Below, piece after piece: positions 35,362 through 44,069 of a stretch of 64,000 bases of DNA; the stretch's first letter is position 1, and each line of letters opens with the position of its first letter. The DNA is from Litchfieldella anticariensis FP35 = DSM 16096. Its GTDB lineage: Bacteria > Pseudomonadota > Gammaproteobacteria > Pseudomonadales > Halomonadaceae. Under the pieces are notes generated by a model. The model was not told the DNA's origin. It saw only the letters and a list, made by a program, of their open reading frames with translations, and made no database searches. A program made the position numbers and the translations under genes. The stretch spans positions 474,459-538,458 of the forward strand of contig NZ_KE332392.1 of NCBI RefSeq assembly GCF_000409775.1. The letters run 5' to 3'.

Positions 35362-36216
35362 ATGTACAAGGTGCTCATGCTGCCTCGCGACATCGACACC
35401 CGCCCTTTGCGACAGGCGTTGTGGGCACATCGCATTGGCCATCGTTTTACCGAGGATGAAGAGGGCTACACATTATGGCTGGCCGACCCCGGTCAGCATG
35501 AGGAACTGTTGCAACTGTTGGAGCGCTGGCAGCGTGGTGAGCCTTTGATGCCAAGGGGGCAGCAGGGTCGCCGCAAGCTGGCGGCATTACCTTTGGCGAA
35601 ACCCTTCTTAGCTGCACCCGTCACTGCCACGCTGTTGGCGATGTGCCTGGTAGTATTTGCCTTGATAGCGGTATTTGGCGATCTGGTCATTGCCCTTATG
35701 ACCATCGTACCTATCGCTGTGGTCAATGGCAGCCTAGTGCTCGGTAACTTGGGAGAGGCCATGACCTCCGGTCAAGTATGGCGGTTGTTCACGCCGGCGC
35801 TGCTGCATTTTGGCTGGATGCACCTGATTTTCAATATGTTGTGGCTATGGTATTTCGGTCGTCAGATCGAAGCGATCCAAGGCAGCCGTCGCATGCTGTT
35901 GATTGTGCTGATTACCGCCGTGGGGGCCAACCTGGCGCAATATACCACTGGCACGGTACTGTTCGGTGGTATGTCCGGCGTCGATTTCGCGCTGCTTGGT
36001 TACGTTTGGCTGATGTCCCGCCGGGCCCCGCAAAGCGGCTTCTTCGTACCGCAGATGCTAGTGGTGTTCATGCTTGGCTGGATGGTCTTCACCATGACCG
36101 ACTTTGCCGGTGTAGTGGGGTTTGGCAATGTCGCCAACGAGGCGCATCTGGGCGGTTTGGTCGTGGGCCTTGCCATGGGCTGGTATTATTCGGGGCGCGA
36201 GCGGCGACAACTTTGA
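35362..36216 (+). CDS. glpG: rhomboid intramembrane serine protease GlpG
   Basis: 284 residues. A cytoplasmic N-terminal domain (about 1-75) precedes six membrane helices. The catalytic dyad is S205 in FGGMSGVDFALLG and H262 in VANEAHLGGLVVG, with the helix-2 motif H149 to N158 (HFGWMHLIFN). It cleaves membrane proteins inside the lipid bilayer. AAGGGAG precedes the start. The next gene, yeaC, begins 9 bp later and DUF2797 overlaps that, so the three form an operon. Confidence 0.93.
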   Translation: MYKVLMLPRDIDTRPLRQALWAHRIGHRFTEDEEGYTLWLADPGQHEELLQLLERWQRGEPLMPRGQQGRRKLAALPLAKPFLAAPVTATLLAMCLVVFALIAVFGDLVIALMTIVPIAVVNGSLVLGNLGEAMTSGQVWRLFTPALLHFGWMHLIFNMLWLWYFGRQIEAIQGSRRMLLIVLITAVGANLAQYTTGTVLFGGMSGVDFALLGYVWLMSRRAPQSGFFVPQMLVVFMLGWMVFTMTDFAGVVGFGNVANEAHLGGLVVGLAMGWYYSGRERRQL

Positions 36217-36225
36217 GGATCGAGA

Positions 36226-36483
36226 ATGAGTGACATGACCTTCGATAAGATGATCCGGCATATGACGCCGGATATCTACGCAAGCCTCAAGCAGGCAGTG
36301 GCGTTGCGCAAGTGGCCGGATGGCCGCATGTTGAACCCCGAGCAGGTTGAGCTGTGCCTGGAGGCCGTGATCAAGTATGAGTTCGAGCATAAGGTGGCAC
36401 CGGAGCAGCGTGTCGGCTATTTGGAGCAGGCGGGGTGCGGCAGCGAGAGCGATGAGGGAGACAGCATCAAGTGGGTGAACTGA
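36226..36483 (+). CDS. yeaC: YeaC family protein (DUF1315)
   Basis: 85 residues, soluble. The pattern MTPDIYASLKQAVALRKWPDG followed by LNPEQVELCLEAVIKYE matches E. coli YeaC. The acidic tail (GCGSESDEGDSIKWVN) overlaps the start of DUF2797. No activity is known for the family. Confidence 0.82.
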   Translation: MSDMTFDKMIRHMTPDIYASLKQAVALRKWPDGRMLNPEQVELCLEAVIKYEFEHKVAPEQRVGYLEQAGCGSESDEGDSIKWVN

Positions 36484-37319
36484 TCGGCGTCGCAGCGGAA
36501 TGCTGTGGCAATCTGCGCAAGATGGCCATCGAGCCCGGTCAAGGCGATGCACCAGCTCACTATACCCTGCTAGCTGGTGAGCACCGATTGGATCTCAATG
36601 CGCGCCTGGGGCAATCCCTGGGGTTGACCTGGACCTCCGCGATCGCTTGCACCCACTGTGGCCGCGCTACCAAGAAGAGCTTCGCACAAGGTTATTGCTA
36701 CCCCTGTTTCAAGACGCTTGCGCAGTGTGATACGTGTATCGTCAAGCCAGAAACCTGCCATTTCTTTGCCGGAACCTGTCGCGAGCCGCAGTGGGCCGAA
36801 CAGCACTGTTTTCAACCCCATGTGGTTTATCTGGCTAATTCCTCGGGGCTCAAGGTTGGCATCACGCGCAAGAGTCAGCTTCCCACCCGTTGGCTGGATC
36901 AGGGCGCTATTCAGGCCCTTCCGATCCTCGAAGTCGATACCCGCCAGCAGTCGGGATTCGTCGAGGTATTGTTCAAGGAAGAGGTTTCCGACCGGACCAA
37001 CTGGCGTGCGATGCTCAAGGGGGAGGTCGAACCGTTGGATCTGATTGCTGAGCGCAACCGGTTGCTGGCGCGTTTGGAAGGCGGGCTGGCCAGATTGCGC
37101 GAGCGCTTCGGTGCCGATGCCATTCACGAACTCGATGCCACCCCGGTTGAGCTCGAATACCCGGTACTGGAGTATCCGCGCAAGATCGTCTCGCACAATT
37201 TTGACAAGGCACCGGATGTCACCGGCACCTTGCTGGGTCTCAAGGGTCAATATCTGATCTTCGACTCCGGCGTGATCAACTTGCGCAAATTTACCGGTTA
37301 CGAAGTCGAAGTGAATTAG
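36471..37319 (+). CDS. DUF2797 domain protein with zinc ribbon and GIY-YIG-like fold
   Basis: 282 residues, starting at GTG 36471 inside the end of yeaC. Three CxxC pairs (ACTHCG, YCYPCF and QCDTCI) plus later cysteines suggest zinc binding. A stretch HVVYLANSSGLKVGITR resembles the start of GIY-YIG nuclease domains. The family is widespread but uncharacterised. GGGAG lies upstream at somewhat long spacing. Coupling to yeaC and glpG suggests a shared role, perhaps in quality control, which is only inference. Confidence 0.8.
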   Translation: MGELIGVAAECCGNLRKMAIEPGQGDAPAHYTLLAGEHRLDLNARLGQSLGLTWTSAIACTHCGRATKKSFAQGYCYPCFKTLAQCDTCIVKPETCHFFAGTCREPQWAEQHCFQPHVVYLANSSGLKVGITRKSQLPTRWLDQGAIQALPILEVDTRQQSGFVEVLFKEEVSDRTNWRAMLKGEVEPLDLIAERNRLLARLEGGLARLRERFGADAIHELDATPVELEYPVLEYPRKIVSHNFDKAPDVTGTLLGLKGQYLIFDSGVINLRKFTGYEVEVN

Positions 37320-37320
37320 G

Positions 37321-38448
37321 CTATCCAAGCCAGTGAAGACGGTGATCTCCATCCATCGTCAACGTTGGGCTTTCTGGCCCATTCACCTGGTTCAGGGTCT
37401 CCTGTAGCCAGCGTGCCTCGTCTTCGCTGGCATACTCCAAAGTGAAGCGCCGTCGACGTAGTGGCGTCATCCACAAGGCGGCCGGTTCATTTCGGTCCAA
37501 CTGCCAGCGACAGAAGAACATTAGTGCCAGGTCCGCATGGAATGTCTCGTGACCGCTGATGCCCTCGTAGTCGTTGATCAGGTCGCCGCAGCCGTAAAGA
37601 ATCGGTTTGCCGTGATAGAGCTCCATTCCTTTTGGGTGATGGGATGAGTGGCCATGGATGATATCGGCGCCTGCATCGATCAGCCGTTGAGCCAAGTAGC
37701 GGTGGTCGGCGGGGATCTCGTAGCCCCAGTTGCCGCCCCAATGCACAGAGATCAGTGCGATATCGCCATTGTGTTTCTCGGCCGTAATGCGTTGTGCCAG
37801 TGCCTCGACATCTTCCTCGGACTCACTGTCCAGTAGGTACACTCCCGCACGGGATGTCTTGGCTCGCCACTCCGGGGGGATACCGCTGTCGGCCAGGCCG
37901 AAGCTCCAGACCAGCATCCGACCGCCGCCAGTGAGCGGTAGCTTCGCCGGCCGCGAGGCATCGGCCAAGGTGTTGGCGGCACCGGAATACGCGATGCCAT
38001 TGTCCTCTAGGGTGGTGAGGGTTTCCTTGAGCCCCCCATAGTGCCAGTCGAGCACATGGTTGTTGGCCAGTGCGCAGCATTGGATGCCCGCTGCCGTCAG
38101 ACAAGGCGCATTGTTCGGGTGCATGCGGTAATTGATGCCTTTGTTCGGCCAAGGCGTGTCGTGGCGGGTGATAGCGGTTTCCAGATTGATCAAACGTATC
38201 TCAGGTTGGAATCGCTCCAGTTCTTCCAGCGCAGCGCCCCAGATATAGTCGAAAGACACATGACGTGAGATCGTGCCGTTGGCATGTTCTGCCAGCCCTA
38301 CATAGTCACGGGCATCGCGGACATAGGGCTCGTAGAGTTCGGGACTGCTGGTGTGGGGCAGAATCTGGTCGACGCCGCGTCCCATCATGACATCGCCGCA
38401 CAGCGACAACGTTACACTCTCAGCGATCTCCTTCACATCGACGTTCAC
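37321..38448 (-). CDS. CapA family protein (PGA_cap metallophosphatase-like)
   Basis: 375 residues from GTG at 38448, chosen because AAGGAG sits seven bases upstream; the TTG at 38469 runs through that site. The fold is shown by LCGDVMMGRGVD, INLETAIT, ALANNHVLDWHYGG, SVHWGGNWGYE and HGHSSHHPKGMELYHG. The family takes its name from a capsule polyglutamate protein, but most members lie outside capsule loci. No signal peptide is visible, so it is probably cytosolic. It converges on DUF2797, with one base between stop codons. Confidence 0.85.
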   Translation of the reverse strand: MNVDVKEIAESVTLSLCGDVMMGRGVDQILPHTSSPELYEPYVRDARDYVGLAEHANGTISRHVSFDYIWGAALEELERFQPEIRLINLETAITRHDTPWPNKGINYRMHPNNAPCLTAAGIQCCALANNHVLDWHYGGLKETLTTLEDNGIAYSGAANTLADASRPAKLPLTGGGRMLVWSFGLADSGIPPEWRAKTSRAGVYLLDSESEEDVEALAQRITAEKHNGDIALISVHWGGNWGYEIPADHRYLAQRLIDAGADIIHGHSSHHPKGMELYHGKPILYGCGDLINDYEGISGHETFHADLALMFFCRWQLDRNEPAALWMTPLRRRRFTLEYASEDEARWLQETLNQVNGPESPTLTMDGDHRLHWLG

Positions 38449-38640
38449 GGTGACTCTCCTTGCGGGCAAGGTGACACCCGCATTGACATCACGATCTACC
38501 TGTCAGTACAGACGATAGCTTGATCTATCTCATATTCAGTGTGGTATCAGCCGCTATGCTGGAACAACGTATTTCCTAAGCATTTGCTCAACTGGTCGAA
38601 ATGTGTCGGCGGTCATGCATCGAGGATGTGAGAGATAGCC

Positions 38641-39636
38641 ATGAGTGATGATATGCGGGCGATGCTGTTTGAGAAGGTGGGTTCACCCTTGAGCATGCAG
38701 CGAATCCCCCGACCTAGGCCTGGCCCTGGCGAGGTATCGATCCAGGTCGAGGCGTGCGCTGTCTGCCGCACCGACCTACACGTGGTGGATGGCGAACTGC
38801 CCGATCCCCGGTTACCGCTAGTGCCGGGGCACGAAATCGTTGGCAAGATCGTGGTGCTAGGCGAGGGCGTGGAGCGCTTTGCAACAGGCGAGCGGGTCGG
38901 GGTGCCATGGTTAGGCTGGACCTGCGGTACCTGCGAGCATTGCCTGGCCGGACGTGAGAATCTGTGTGCGCAGGCGCAATTCACTGGTTATACCCGTGAC
39001 GGTGGCTATGCAGAATATTGCGTCGCTGATGCCCGCTACTGTTTTCCTGTTGTCGGCTATTCCGCCGAGGCGGCCGCTCCCTTGTTGTGTGCCGGCTTGA
39101 TCGGCTATCGCGCCTACCGTATGGCGGGTGACGGCATTCACCGGTTGGGGCTTTATGGTTTCGGGGCTGCCGCACACATTCTCGCCCAAGTGAGTGTTGC
39201 CAATGGGCAGGAACTCTATGCCTTCACACGCCCCGGCGATATCCAGGCCCAGGATTTTGCACGCCGCCTGGGTGCGGTATGGGCGGGTGATGCTGATCAG
39301 ACACCGCCGGTGAATCTGGATGCCGCCATTATCTTCGCTCCCGTGGGGGAACTGATTCCCACCGCGCTATCGCATGTCCGTCCCGGTGGCGTGGTGGTGT
39401 GTGGTGGGATCCACATGTCGGATATCCCGTCCTTTCCCTATCGCTTGCTATGGGAAGAGCGCCGCCTGTGTTCGGTAGCTAATCTGACGCGTCGCGATGG
39501 TGTGGAATTCTTGGACCTGGCGCCCCGCGTGCCGGTACGAACGCAGACCCAGCGCTATTCGCTGGAACAGGCCAATCAGGCACTCGAGGACCTGCGTCAT
39601 GGTCGGCTCATTGGTGCAGCGGTGCTGATTCCATGA
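38641..39636 (+). CDS. zinc-dependent alcohol dehydrogenase family protein
   Basis: 331 residues of the medium-chain dehydrogenase family. Catalytic zinc ligands are in ACAVCRTDLHVV and GHE; the structural zinc loop CGTCEHCLAGRENLC is complete. The nucleotide region LGLYGFGAAAHILAQ is a relaxed Rossmann motif. Close relatives include AdhP-like enzymes. GAGAGATAG precedes the start. It stands alone between CapA and two GST genes. Confidence 0.85.
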   Translation: MSDDMRAMLFEKVGSPLSMQRIPRPRPGPGEVSIQVEACAVCRTDLHVVDGELPDPRLPLVPGHEIVGKIVVLGEGVERFATGERVGVPWLGWTCGTCEHCLAGRENLCAQAQFTGYTRDGGYAEYCVADARYCFPVVGYSAEAAAPLLCAGLIGYRAYRMAGDGIHRLGLYGFGAAAHILAQVSVANGQELYAFTRPGDIQAQDFARRLGAVWAGDADQTPPVNLDAAIIFAPVGELIPTALSHVRPGGVVVCGGIHMSDIPSFPYRLLWEERRLCSVANLTRRDGVEFLDLAPRVPVRTQTQRYSLEQANQALEDLRHGRLIGAAVLIP

Positions 39637-39705
39637 CGTGTCACTGGACGTCGTGCCAGTCACCAGCAATAGTGTCAGTCCATACCATGGAATAGGGAGG
39701 ACAAC

Positions 39706-40392
39706 ATGTACCGGCTGCATATCGCCAACAAGAACTATTCGTCCTGGTCGCTACGCCCGTGGGTGCTGATGCGCGAACTCGACATCCCTTTCGAGGAGCG
39801 TTTGACACCCTTCGAGACAGGTTCCAATGGCTCGCCGTTTCGGGACTTCTCGCCTACAGGACTGGTGCCATGTCTAGTCGATGGCAACAGCGTCATCTGG
39901 GAATCGTTGGGTATCGTCGAATATCTCGCCGAGCGTTATGACGGTGTGTGGCCTGAAGATGCCGCTGCCCGTGCATGGGCCCGCTGTGCCAGTGCCGAGA
40001 TGCATGCCGGTTTCGCCGAATTGCGGCAACGCTGCACCATGAACTGTGGCATTCGCGCGCAACTGACCGAGGTGCCGCCGTCCTTGCAACGCGATCTCAC
40101 GCGCCTGGACGAATTGTGGAGCGAGGGGATCACTCGCTTCGGTGGTCCTTATCTTGCCGGACCAGAGTTTACCGCCGTCGATGCCTTCTACGCTCCGGTT
40201 GCTTTCCGGATCCAGTCCTATGGCCTTGAGCTCGATGAGCTCGCCATGGCGTATACAGAACGTCTCTTGCAGCTTTCTTCGATGCGGCAGTGGTACCGAG
40301 ACGCCCTGCGTGAACCTTGGCGCGAGCCAGGCCATGAGGCTGAAGTCAGTGAATTTGCCACCTTGTTGGAGGATTATCGAACCCGTGACTAA
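39706..40392 (+). CDS. glutathione S-transferase family protein
   Basis: 228 residues. The thioredoxin-like N-terminus NKNYSSWSLRPWVLMRELDIPFEE holds a likely catalytic serine, and the all-helical C-terminal domain follows from about residue 85. VIWESLGIVEYLAERY is the glutathione-binding SxAI-type motif. It belongs to a bacterial GST group with NYSSWSLR. A second, distinct GST follows 45 bp downstream. Confidence 0.87.
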   Translation: MYRLHIANKNYSSWSLRPWVLMRELDIPFEERLTPFETGSNGSPFRDFSPTGLVPCLVDGNSVIWESLGIVEYLAERYDGVWPEDAAARAWARCASAEMHAGFAELRQRCTMNCGIRAQLTEVPPSLQRDLTRLDELWSEGITRFGGPYLAGPEFTAVDAFYAPVAFRIQSYGLELDELAMAYTERLLQLSSMRQWYRDALREPWREPGHEAEVSEFATLLEDYRTRD

Positions 40393-40437
40393 AGCGTCAC
40401 GCGGGCGAGACGGGTGATACAAGACAGGAGCTCGATC

Positions 40438-41157
40438 ATGCGTTATGAACTCTATTATTGGCCCGGCATTCCCGGCCGGGGAGAATTCATTCGCTTGGCG
40501 CTGGAGGAAGCCGGTGCTGACTATCTCGACATTGGCCAATCGCCTGGCAATGGCGTATCTGCCATTTCCGCCTATCTGGACGACCCGCAGGCGTCACGTC
40601 CTCCCTTCGCACCACCTTTCCTGAAAGCGGGGGATATCGTTGTCTCGCATGTGGCCAATATCCTGCAGTTTCTTGGGCCGCGTTTGGGGCTGGTGCCGGA
40701 CGATGAGTCCACTCGCTTCTGGGTTCAGGGGTTGCAGCTCACGTTATGCGACTGGTTGCTAGAAGTGCACGACGTGCATCATCCGATCGGAGCCTCGCTG
40801 TATTACGAGCAGCAACGGGCCGAGGCCAGACGTCGTGCCAGCCTGCTCATCGGTGAACGGCTGCCGAAATTCCTGGGCTATTTCGAGCACGTACTATCTA
40901 GCAACCCTCAAGGCGATACTTGGCTGGTGGGCGATTCACTGACTTATGCCGACCTGTCGCTATTCCAGATGGTTGCCGGCCTGCGCTACGCTTTCCCTCA
41001 GGCCATGCAACGCCTAGAGCCCGAGATCCCGGAGGTGAGTGCCTTGGCGGTGCGAGTTGCCGAGCGGCCCAATATTGCCGCCTACCTGGCCTCGGGACGG
41101 CGGCAATCCTTCAATGAACAGGGTATCTTCCGTCACTACCCTGAACTCGATGGTTAG
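40438..41157 (+). CDS. glutathione S-transferase, sigma/mu-like
   Basis: 239 residues from the ATG at 40438 behind AGGAG. The start YELYYWPGIPGRGEFIRLALEEAG is of the tyrosine-type (alpha/mu/pi/sigma) group, with the tyrosine near residue 7. VSHVANILQFLGPRLGL is the glutathione-binding motif. It differs strongly from the GST just upstream, so the pair is not a recent duplication. Substrates are unknown. Confidence 0.85.
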   Translation: MRYELYYWPGIPGRGEFIRLALEEAGADYLDIGQSPGNGVSAISAYLDDPQASRPPFAPPFLKAGDIVVSHVANILQFLGPRLGLVPDDESTRFWVQGLQLTLCDWLLEVHDVHHPIGASLYYEQQRAEARRRASLLIGERLPKFLGYFEHVLSSNPQGDTWLVGDSLTYADLSLFQMVAGLRYAFPQAMQRLEPEIPEVSALAVRVAERPNIAAYLASGRRQSFNEQGIFRHYPELDG

Positions 41158-41191
41158 ACGATCGGCGCTCACCTCCGTCGTGTGGTCATGA

Positions 41192-42685
41192 CTAGTGATG
41201 GTGGCGGCGCCGGGCCTCCATCCGATCCAGGAACACTCCCATGATCTTGTCATAGAGACGGGGACCCAGCACCGTATCTTCCACCCCAGCATCGACATTG
41301 GGATTATCGTTGATCTCGATCACCACTACGCGTTCACCGACCTGCTTGAGATCGACACCATAAAGGCCGTCGCCAATCAGGCGAGTCGCCTTGAGTGCCG
41401 CCTTGACCACGGCCTTGGGAGCGTCGCTTGGGGCATGGGTGCTGAAACCACCGCTTTTCACCTTACCCTTGGAATGATCGTAGATTTGCCAGTGACCGCG
41501 GGCCATGTAGTAACGGCTAGCGAACAGAGCTTCTCCATCCAGTACGCCGATACGCCAGTCGAATTCGGTGGGTAGCCACTCCTGCATCAGCAACAGGGCG
41601 GAGGATTCGAATAACCGGCTGGCCTCGCGCAGTAGCTGCTCGGTAGATTCGATCTTGACGATGCCTCGCGAGAAGGAGCCATCGGGCACCTTGAGTACCA
41701 TGGGGTAAGTCAACCCGGCTGCCTTCTCTGGCAGCCGCTTCAGGTCATGGCGGTTGAGCAGCAGGCCATCGGGGCATGGAATTCCCTTGGCACGCAGCAA
41801 GGCATGCAAATAAACCTTGTTGGTGCAGCGCAGGATCGAGCGTGGATCGTCGATCACCACCAGCCCCTCATGCTCGGCGCGTTTGGCCATGCGGTAAGTA
41901 TGGTGATCCAGGCTGGTCGTCTCGCGAATGAACAGGCCGTCGAATTCAGCCAGCCGTCCTTCGTCGCGCTTGGTGATCAGCGAAACGTCGATGCCCAGCC
42001 GCCGGCCGGCACGAATGAATTGCTTGAGCGCCCCCTTGTTGCTGGGTGGCAATGTTTCCTGTGGATCGATCAGGATCGCCAGATCAAAACGATAGCGCCT
42101 GCGTGCCTTGGGAGTGCGCCAGACCTTGCGTGAATGACGGTTCAGGGCAGTGGCGAATAGATCCTGCTCCTTGCCGTGCAGCGCGGAAAGTTTCAGCGGT
42201 TTGAGGCGCGAGAGTCGCCACGCTCCCTGGCGTTGAGTGAAGCGTGCTTCCAGCAAAGGGCATGGTAGGCGTTCGAAAAGGTGCCGGGCCAGTTTGGCGA
42301 GTTCCGGATGCAGGCATTCACCGAACAGCACACGCAAGGTGAAGGTATCGCCAGCCAGCGAACCGCGCCTGGCCAACTCGCCAAGTAGCGGTGCCAGACT
42401 TTCCAACTGCAAGTCGATCAGTGCCTTGCGCGACAATTGATTGAGGGTTTCCACGCTGGGCAACACGCGTTGACCGCGCGCTTGGGCCAGCAGCGATACG
42501 TAGTAACCGGTTTCCAGGTAGTCCAGGTCGGCACATAAATTGATCACATGAGTGGTGGCATCCTGGCTGGCGGCTAGCCGCTCATCGGCCAGAAAGTCGC
42601 CGGCGGTAATCAGGTCCTCAGTAGGGTAGTAGGGGTGCCAGTCGGAGGGGCGGTCGACGACGATACGCAGAGGACACATGTGCAC
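41192..42685 (-). CDS. RLAN-domain RimK-like ATP-grasp ligase
   Basis: 497 residues. An N-terminal RLAN domain (RimK-like ATP-grasp N-terminal) covers about 1-190, a linker follows, and an ATP-grasp domain covers about 270-490 with MVLKVPDGSFSRGIVKIES, MQEWLPTEFDWRIGVLDG and VVVIEINDNPNVDAGVED. ATP-grasp enzymes of this type join amino acids or peptides by amide bonds. Start is GTG at 42685 or ATG at 42679; AAGGA fits the GTG slightly better. A GNAT gene is divergent to it, the typical partner. Confidence 0.88.
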   Translation of the reverse strand: MHMCPLRIVVDRPSDWHPYYPTEDLITAGDFLADERLAASQDATTHVINLCADLDYLETGYYVSLLAQARGQRVLPSVETLNQLSRKALIDLQLESLAPLLGELARRGSLAGDTFTLRVLFGECLHPELAKLARHLFERLPCPLLEARFTQRQGAWRLSRLKPLKLSALHGKEQDLFATALNRHSRKVWRTPKARRRYRFDLAILIDPQETLPPSNKGALKQFIRAGRRLGIDVSLITKRDEGRLAEFDGLFIRETTSLDHHTYRMAKRAEHEGLVVIDDPRSILRCTNKVYLHALLRAKGIPCPDGLLLNRHDLKRLPEKAAGLTYPMVLKVPDGSFSRGIVKIESTEQLLREASRLFESSALLLMQEWLPTEFDWRIGVLDGEALFASRYYMARGHWQIYDHSKGKVKSGGFSTHAPSDAPKAVVKAALKATRLIGDGLYGVDLKQVGERVVVIEINDNPNVDAGVEDTVLGPRLYDKIMGVFLDRMEARRRHHH

Positions 42686-42854
42686 GAGGTTCCTTTTCTA
42701 TGCCTGGCCGGAGTGGCCGGAACAATGACGCCTAGATTGCGCTTGCAACGGAGTCGCGACAATACTCTTTCGTGTTGAAATAATTTCATGAATGAGGCGG
42801 GTGACAATCACCGGTATCGCGACGACAATTCGCGCAAATTCTTGGAATCCCGAC

Positions 42855-43337
42855 ATGACTGTCTCTCTGCGCCTGGCGCACCTCTCCGACCTCGATGCCC
42901 TCTGTCGTCTGGAGCTGGACTGTTTCGAGGGGGATCGCTTCAATCGTCGCCAACTGGCGCATCTGCTGCGTGGTGCCAATGCCGTCACATGGCTTGCGGT
43001 GGATAGTGATGACCGGCCCGTGGGCTACGGCACGCTGCTATTCCGCCGCAATAGCCGCATGGCACGGTTATATTCCTTTTGCGTGCACCCCGAGGCGCGT
43101 GGTGGCGGTTTGGGGCGTCGCCTGCTGAAGGTCCTGGAGCATGAGGCGCATCAGCGTGGTCTGGCCCAGATCATATTGGAAGTGCGTGCCGACAACCGGG
43201 TAGCCATGGGGCTCTATCGTCGTATGGGGTATACGATCCAGCGCTGGCTGGATGATTACTATGTCGATGGCTGCGCCGCCTGGCAGATGATCAAGCCGTT
43301 GCACGATGTTCCGGAAACGTTGCCTGTGGCAGGTTGA
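42855..43337 (+). CDS. GNAT family N-acetyltransferase
   Basis: 160 residues from the ATG at 42855; the frame to 42792 includes intergenic DNA. The acetyl-CoA site is visible in FCVHPEARGGGLGRRLLKVLEHEA, and DNRVAMGLYRRMGY is typical. In many genomes the partner of RLAN/RimK-like ligases is a GNAT fused to a C39-like peptidase; here only the GNAT part is present. The 169-bp divergent gap should hold both promoters. The acceptor is unknown. Confidence 0.85.
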   Translation: MTVSLRLAHLSDLDALCRLELDCFEGDRFNRRQLAHLLRGANAVTWLAVDSDDRPVGYGTLLFRRNSRMARLYSFCVHPEARGGGLGRRLLKVLEHEAHQRGLAQIILEVRADNRVAMGLYRRMGYTIQRWLDDYYVDGCAAWQMIKPLHDVPETLPVAG

Positions 43338-43411
43338 GCGAGCGGCTTGGTGCAACACTCGCGCGGCTGACATAGAATCGACGCCTGATTTCAGCCAAGA
43401 GAGTCCGTGCC

Positions 43412-43897
43412 ATGCCTTCTTTCGATATCGTGTCCGAATTCGACAAGCATGAAGCCAGCAATGCGGTGGATCAGGCCAACCGCGAAATCCAGACACGCTT
43501 CGACTTCCGGGGTGTCGATGCTAGCTATCGTCTCGACGGCGAAACCGTTTCCCTGGAAGCCGAGGTCGACTTCCAGCTCAAGCAGATGCTGGATGTGCTA
43601 CGCAACAAGCTGATCGCCCGGGGCATTGATGCACGTTGCATGGAAGAGCAGGATCCGGTACTCAGCGGCGTGAAGGCGCGTCAGGAAGTCAAACTCAAGC
43701 AGGGGCTTGAACAACCGGACTGCAAGGCCATCGTCAAGTTGCTCAAGGATTCCAAGCTCAAGGTCCAGTCTCAGATCCAGGGTGACAAGGTGCGTGTCAC
43801 CGGCAAGAAGCGTGACGATCTGCAGCAGGCGATCGCTCTGCTCAAGGGCGAACAGGGGCCGGATCTGGCGTTGCAGTTCAATAACTTTCGCGACTGA
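43412..43897 (+). CDS. yajQ: YajQ family cyclic-di-GMP-binding protein
   Basis: 161 residues. MPSFDIVSEFDKHEASNAVDQANREI and RFDFRG are the signature of the YajQ family, cytosolic proteins shown in Xanthomonas and Pseudomonas to bind cyclic di-GMP and modulate transcription. Two duplicated ferredoxin-like halves fit the length. AAGAGAG lies before the ATG. It stands between the GNAT gene and hsp20. Confidence 0.93.
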   Translation: MPSFDIVSEFDKHEASNAVDQANREIQTRFDFRGVDASYRLDGETVSLEAEVDFQLKQMLDVLRNKLIARGIDARCMEEQDPVLSGVKARQEVKLKQGLEQPDCKAIVKLLKDSKLKVQSQIQGDKVRVTGKKRDDLQQAIALLKGEQGPDLALQFNNFRD

Positions 43898-43972
43898 TTT
43901 TTCAGACGAAACCGTTTCCGTAGGCATCATGCGCCCAAGTATTGACTTGGGTCATTATCTGTGGTTTTGGGG

Positions 43973-44001
43973 CTTGAAAAGCCGCCTGGCGCCACCAATA
44001 T
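43973..44001 (+). promoter_or_regulatory. sigma-32 promoter of hsp20
   Basis: CTTGAAA (43973-43979) is a perfect sigma-32 -35 box. After 14 bases ACCAATAT (43994-44001) matches the -10 consensus CCCCATNT at 5 of 7 defined places. It lies 69 bp before hsp20, which supports heat induction. Confidence 0.7.
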
Positions 44002-44015
44002 TGCATTGCAAGAAA

Positions 44016-44045
44016 GGTGATGGCATCGCTGTGTGATGCGTCACC
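44016..44045 (+). promoter_or_regulatory. leader hairpin in the hsp20 5' UTR
   Basis: GGTGA/TCACC (44016-44020 and 44041-44045) and GCATC/GATGC (44023-44027 and 44035-44039) form a bulged stem. CACC at 44042-44045 could alternatively pair with GGTG (44060-44063) of the ribosome site AAGGAGGTG. Such a switch would suit an RNA thermometer, but this is only a reading by eye. Confidence 0.4.
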
Positions 44046-44069
44046 ATGGCAATGAAGGAGGTGTGGCGT

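Noticed and set aside
39706-41157. Recent duplication of two GST genes
   Set aside because: The two proteins belong to different GST types (serine-type NYSSWSLR versus tyrosine-type GRGEFIRLALE) and share little sequence, so adjacency does not reflect a recent copy.
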